Source of the DNA: RGIG7332 sp045589235
GTDB taxonomy: Bacteria; Bacillota; Clostridia; Oscillospirales; JAAYXM01
Length of the DNA: 24,603 bases
Direction: 5' to 3'
NCBI GenBank assembly: GCA_045589235.1
Contig: JAZNOR010000060.1
Coordinates: 1-24,603, forward strand
The number at the start of each line of letters is the position of its first letter. Position 1 is the first letter of the stretch. The notes beneath the pieces are model-generated. The model was not told the DNA's origin and searched no databases. It worked only from the letters and a program-made list of their open reading frames with translations. This document shows, in pieces, positions 23,160-24,603 of this stretch. The position numbers and the translations under genes are program-made.

Positions 23160-24359
23160 ATGCATTTAACAAGTGAAGAAAAGCTTGTTTTAGATAGCGG
23201 ATTTATTTCTGCATTCAACTATTCCCCAACACGTTATTTTTCTGCTCCCGGTCGCACCGAAATCGGCGGAAACCATACCGACCATCAACGAGGTCGCGTA
23301 CTTGCCGCCGCGGTAAATCTCGATATACGTGCCGCTGTTTCCAAAAATTACACTAATATTATCCGTGTTATGTCAGAAGGATACCCTCTTTGTGAAGTTG
23401 ATGTAAATGATACTGTTCCTAAAGAAAACGAAAAAAACACCACTACATCTTTAATTCGTGGTATTGTTTCTGCATTTAAAGAGCGTGGTTGTAATGTTTC
23501 AGGTTTTGACGCATATTGTATTTCTTCCGTATTGTCAGGTTCCGGACTCAGTTCCTCAGCAGCTTTTGAAGTTTTAATCGGAACAATTATAAATAATTTA
23601 TTTTTTGATGCAAAAATTTCTCAACCTGAAATTGCAAAAATCAGCAAATATGCTGAAAATGTTTTTTTTGGAAAGCCCTGTGGTCTTATGGTCCAGACCG
23701 CATCTGCTGTCGGAAATCTTATAACAATAGATTTTTATGATAAAGAAAAACCTGAAATCCGATCGGTGAATTTTGACTTTTCTACCTGTGGTCATGCTCT
23801 CTGCATTATAGACACACATTCAAGTCATGCAGACTTAACCGATGAATATGCAGCTATAACAAATGAACTGAAGACAATTTGTTCTTATTTTGACAAAGAA
23901 GTCTTAACAGAGATTGATGAAAATGCTCTTTATAGCGTTCTTCCTGCCATCCGCAAAAAATGCGGGGATCGTGCAGCTTTGCGTGCAATGCATTTTTACA
24001 AAGAAAATGCACGTGTTTTAAAGCAGGTTTCTGCTTTGGAGCGCGGTGATTTTAATGAATTTTTATCGCTTATCAAAGAAAGCGGATACTCGTCATATAT
24101 GTATTTGCAAAACGTAATTCCACAGGGTAGAACTAAAAATCAAGATGTAGCTTTTACGCTTTCGCTTTGTGATTATTTACTAAACAGGAAAGGAGCTTTC
24201 CGTGTTCACGGTGGCGGTTTTTCCGGCACTGTTCAAGCGTTTGTTCCATTTGATATCTTAGATTATTTTGTAAGCGGAATTGATTCAATTTTAGGAAAAA
24301 ACTCCTGCCTTGTTTTATCGGTTCGTAAACACGGTGGAGTTGAATGTGAGGTTAAATAA
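23160..24359 (+). CDS. Galactokinase-family GHMP kinase with Val in place of the catalytic Asp
   Basis: A 399-residue GHMP kinase. Motif 1, PGRTEIGGNHTDHQRG (30-45), is the clostridial variant of the galactokinase signature PGRVNLIGEHTDYNGG. Motif 2, SGSGLSSSAAFEVL (126-139), is the ATP loop, and motif 3 is VHGGGFSGT (349-357). The expected motif GxMDQ reads GLMVQ: residue 178 is Val (GTC at 23691-23693) where galactokinases have the catalytic Asp. The sugar-contacting Glu of GEHTDY is also Asn (N38), as in this subfamily. Substrate and activity are therefore uncertain; no other galactose genes are visible. The ATG at 23160 follows GGAGGTG; a TTG 15 bases upstream is not favoured. The phosphatase gene overlaps its stop by one base. 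Confidence 0.85.
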   Translation: MHLTSEEKLVLDSGFISAFNYSPTRYFSAPGRTEIGGNHTDHQRGRVLAAAVNLDIRAAVSKNYTNIIRVMSEGYPLCEVDVNDTVPKENEKNTTTSLIRGIVSAFKERGCNVSGFDAYCISSVLSGSGLSSSAAFEVLIGTIINNLFFDAKISQPEIAKISKYAENVFFGKPCGLMVQTASAVGNLITIDFYDKEKPEIRSVNFDFSTCGHALCIIDTHSSHADLTDEYAAITNELKTICSYFDKEVLTEIDENALYSVLPAIRKKCGDRAALRAMHFYKENARVLKQVSALERGDFNEFLSLIKESGYSSYMYLQNVIPQGRTKNQDVAFTLSLCDYLLNRKGAFRVHGGGFSGTVQAFVPFDILDYFVSGIDSILGKNSCLVLSVRKHGGVECEVK

Positions 24360-24603
24360 TGAAAAAAATTCTCTTCGTATGCCACGGAAACATCTGCAGA
24401 AGCCCTATGGCTGAATTTGTTTTTCGCGATATGGTAAAAAAAGCTGGCGTTTCTGATAAAGTTTACATAGCATCAGCGGCTACAAGTCGTGAAGAGCTGG
24501 GAAATCCTGTTCATCCCGGAACGCGCGCAAAACTCTCACCTTTAGGAATTTCAACTAAAGGCAAATATGCCGTTCAGATGACAAAAGCCGACTACGATGA
24601 ATA
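24359..24603 (+). CDS. Low-molecular-weight protein tyrosine phosphatase (N-terminal part, cut by window edge)
   Basis: Begins MKKILFVCHGNICRSPMAEF: the CX5R(S/T) phosphate loop C8-HGNIC-R14-S15 is at the N-terminus, as in LMW-PTP/arsenate-reductase-like enzymes. The catalytic Asp near the C-terminus lies beyond the window. 81 complete codons are present. The start overlaps the galactokinase-family stop by one base (TAATG), so the two are co-transcribed and probably co-translated. Substrate is unknown; tyrosine or arginine phosphatases of this fold occur in Firmicutes. Confidence 0.93.
   Translation, partial: MKKILFVCHGNICRSPMAEFVFRDMVKKAGVSDKVYIASAATSREELGNPVHPGTRAKLSPLGISTKGKYAVQMTKADYDE

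Noticed and set aside
1..24603. CRISPR array, tRNA, rRNA, insertion sequence or origin
   Set aside because: No regularly spaced repeats, cloverleaf-like gene, transposase or terminal inverted repeats, or DnaA-box cluster was seen on reading the window.

Overview
The window reads as a low-GC, spore-forming Firmicute of the class Clostridia, most likely an Oscillospiraceae/Ruminococcaceae-type anaerobe. The basis is: strong AGGAGG ribosome-binding sites throughout, sigma-A-like promoters with 17-base spacers, an uninterrupted sigK-like gene with a pro-sequence, a CIRCE operator before groESL, a DUF1540 protein, and the rplS-lepB-rbgA-rnhB-yraN order. Assignment below class is inference. The region is chromosomal and mostly housekeeping. 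I see no insertion sequence, prophage, CRISPR array, rRNA or tRNA, and no gene-free stretch longer than 300 bases (the longest is 20873-21128, about 256 bases).

Layout. Positions 1-2725 (minus) hold a protein quality-control block: clpP (cut by the window edge), trigger factor tig with an unusual lysine/alanine-rich tail, then a metallophosphoesterase. A small plus-strand DUF1540 gene follows. Positions 3018-9993 (minus) hold, in transcription order, a radical SAM protein and its DUF2344 partner, then rplS with its own promoter, leader and terminator, then lepB, rbgA, rnhB, yraN and thrC packed with overlaps or near-zero gaps. Positions 10094-11164 (minus) are ilvE.

Positions 11339-14040 (plus) carry a secreted NodB-fold protein lacking catalytic motifs, a Xer-type recombinase and a DUF4358-like lipoprotein. 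Positions 14055-15640 (minus) are sigK and an OGG1-type 8-oxoguanine glycosylase. Positions 15716-16777 (plus) are a duplicated Cys/His (zinc-binding-like) DUF6062 protein and a small lipoprotein. They converge on a minus-strand membrane-anchored protein whose end resembles the BofC C-terminal domain. Positions 17285-24603 (plus) are a class A penicillin-binding protein, a THUMP rRNA methyltransferase, groES-groEL under CIRCE control, a GHMP sugar kinase annotated by family as galactokinase, and the start of a low-molecular-weight phosphatase.

The genes suggest three themes: protein folding and degradation (tig, clpP, groESL, lepB), ribosome and RNA maturation (rplS, rbgA, rnhB, the methyltransferase, the radical SAM pair), and envelope/sporulation (PBP, sigK, BofC-like protein, lipoproteins). 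No complete new system is evident. The most unusual points are a Val in place of the expected catalytic Asp in the galactokinase-family protein, the histone-like tail on trigger factor, the twofold CxxC...CxxH architecture of the DUF6062 protein, a second CX3CX2C cluster in the radical SAM protein, and several putative regulatory sites (a CtsR-like repeat, an L19 leader, an orphan CIRCE half-site).
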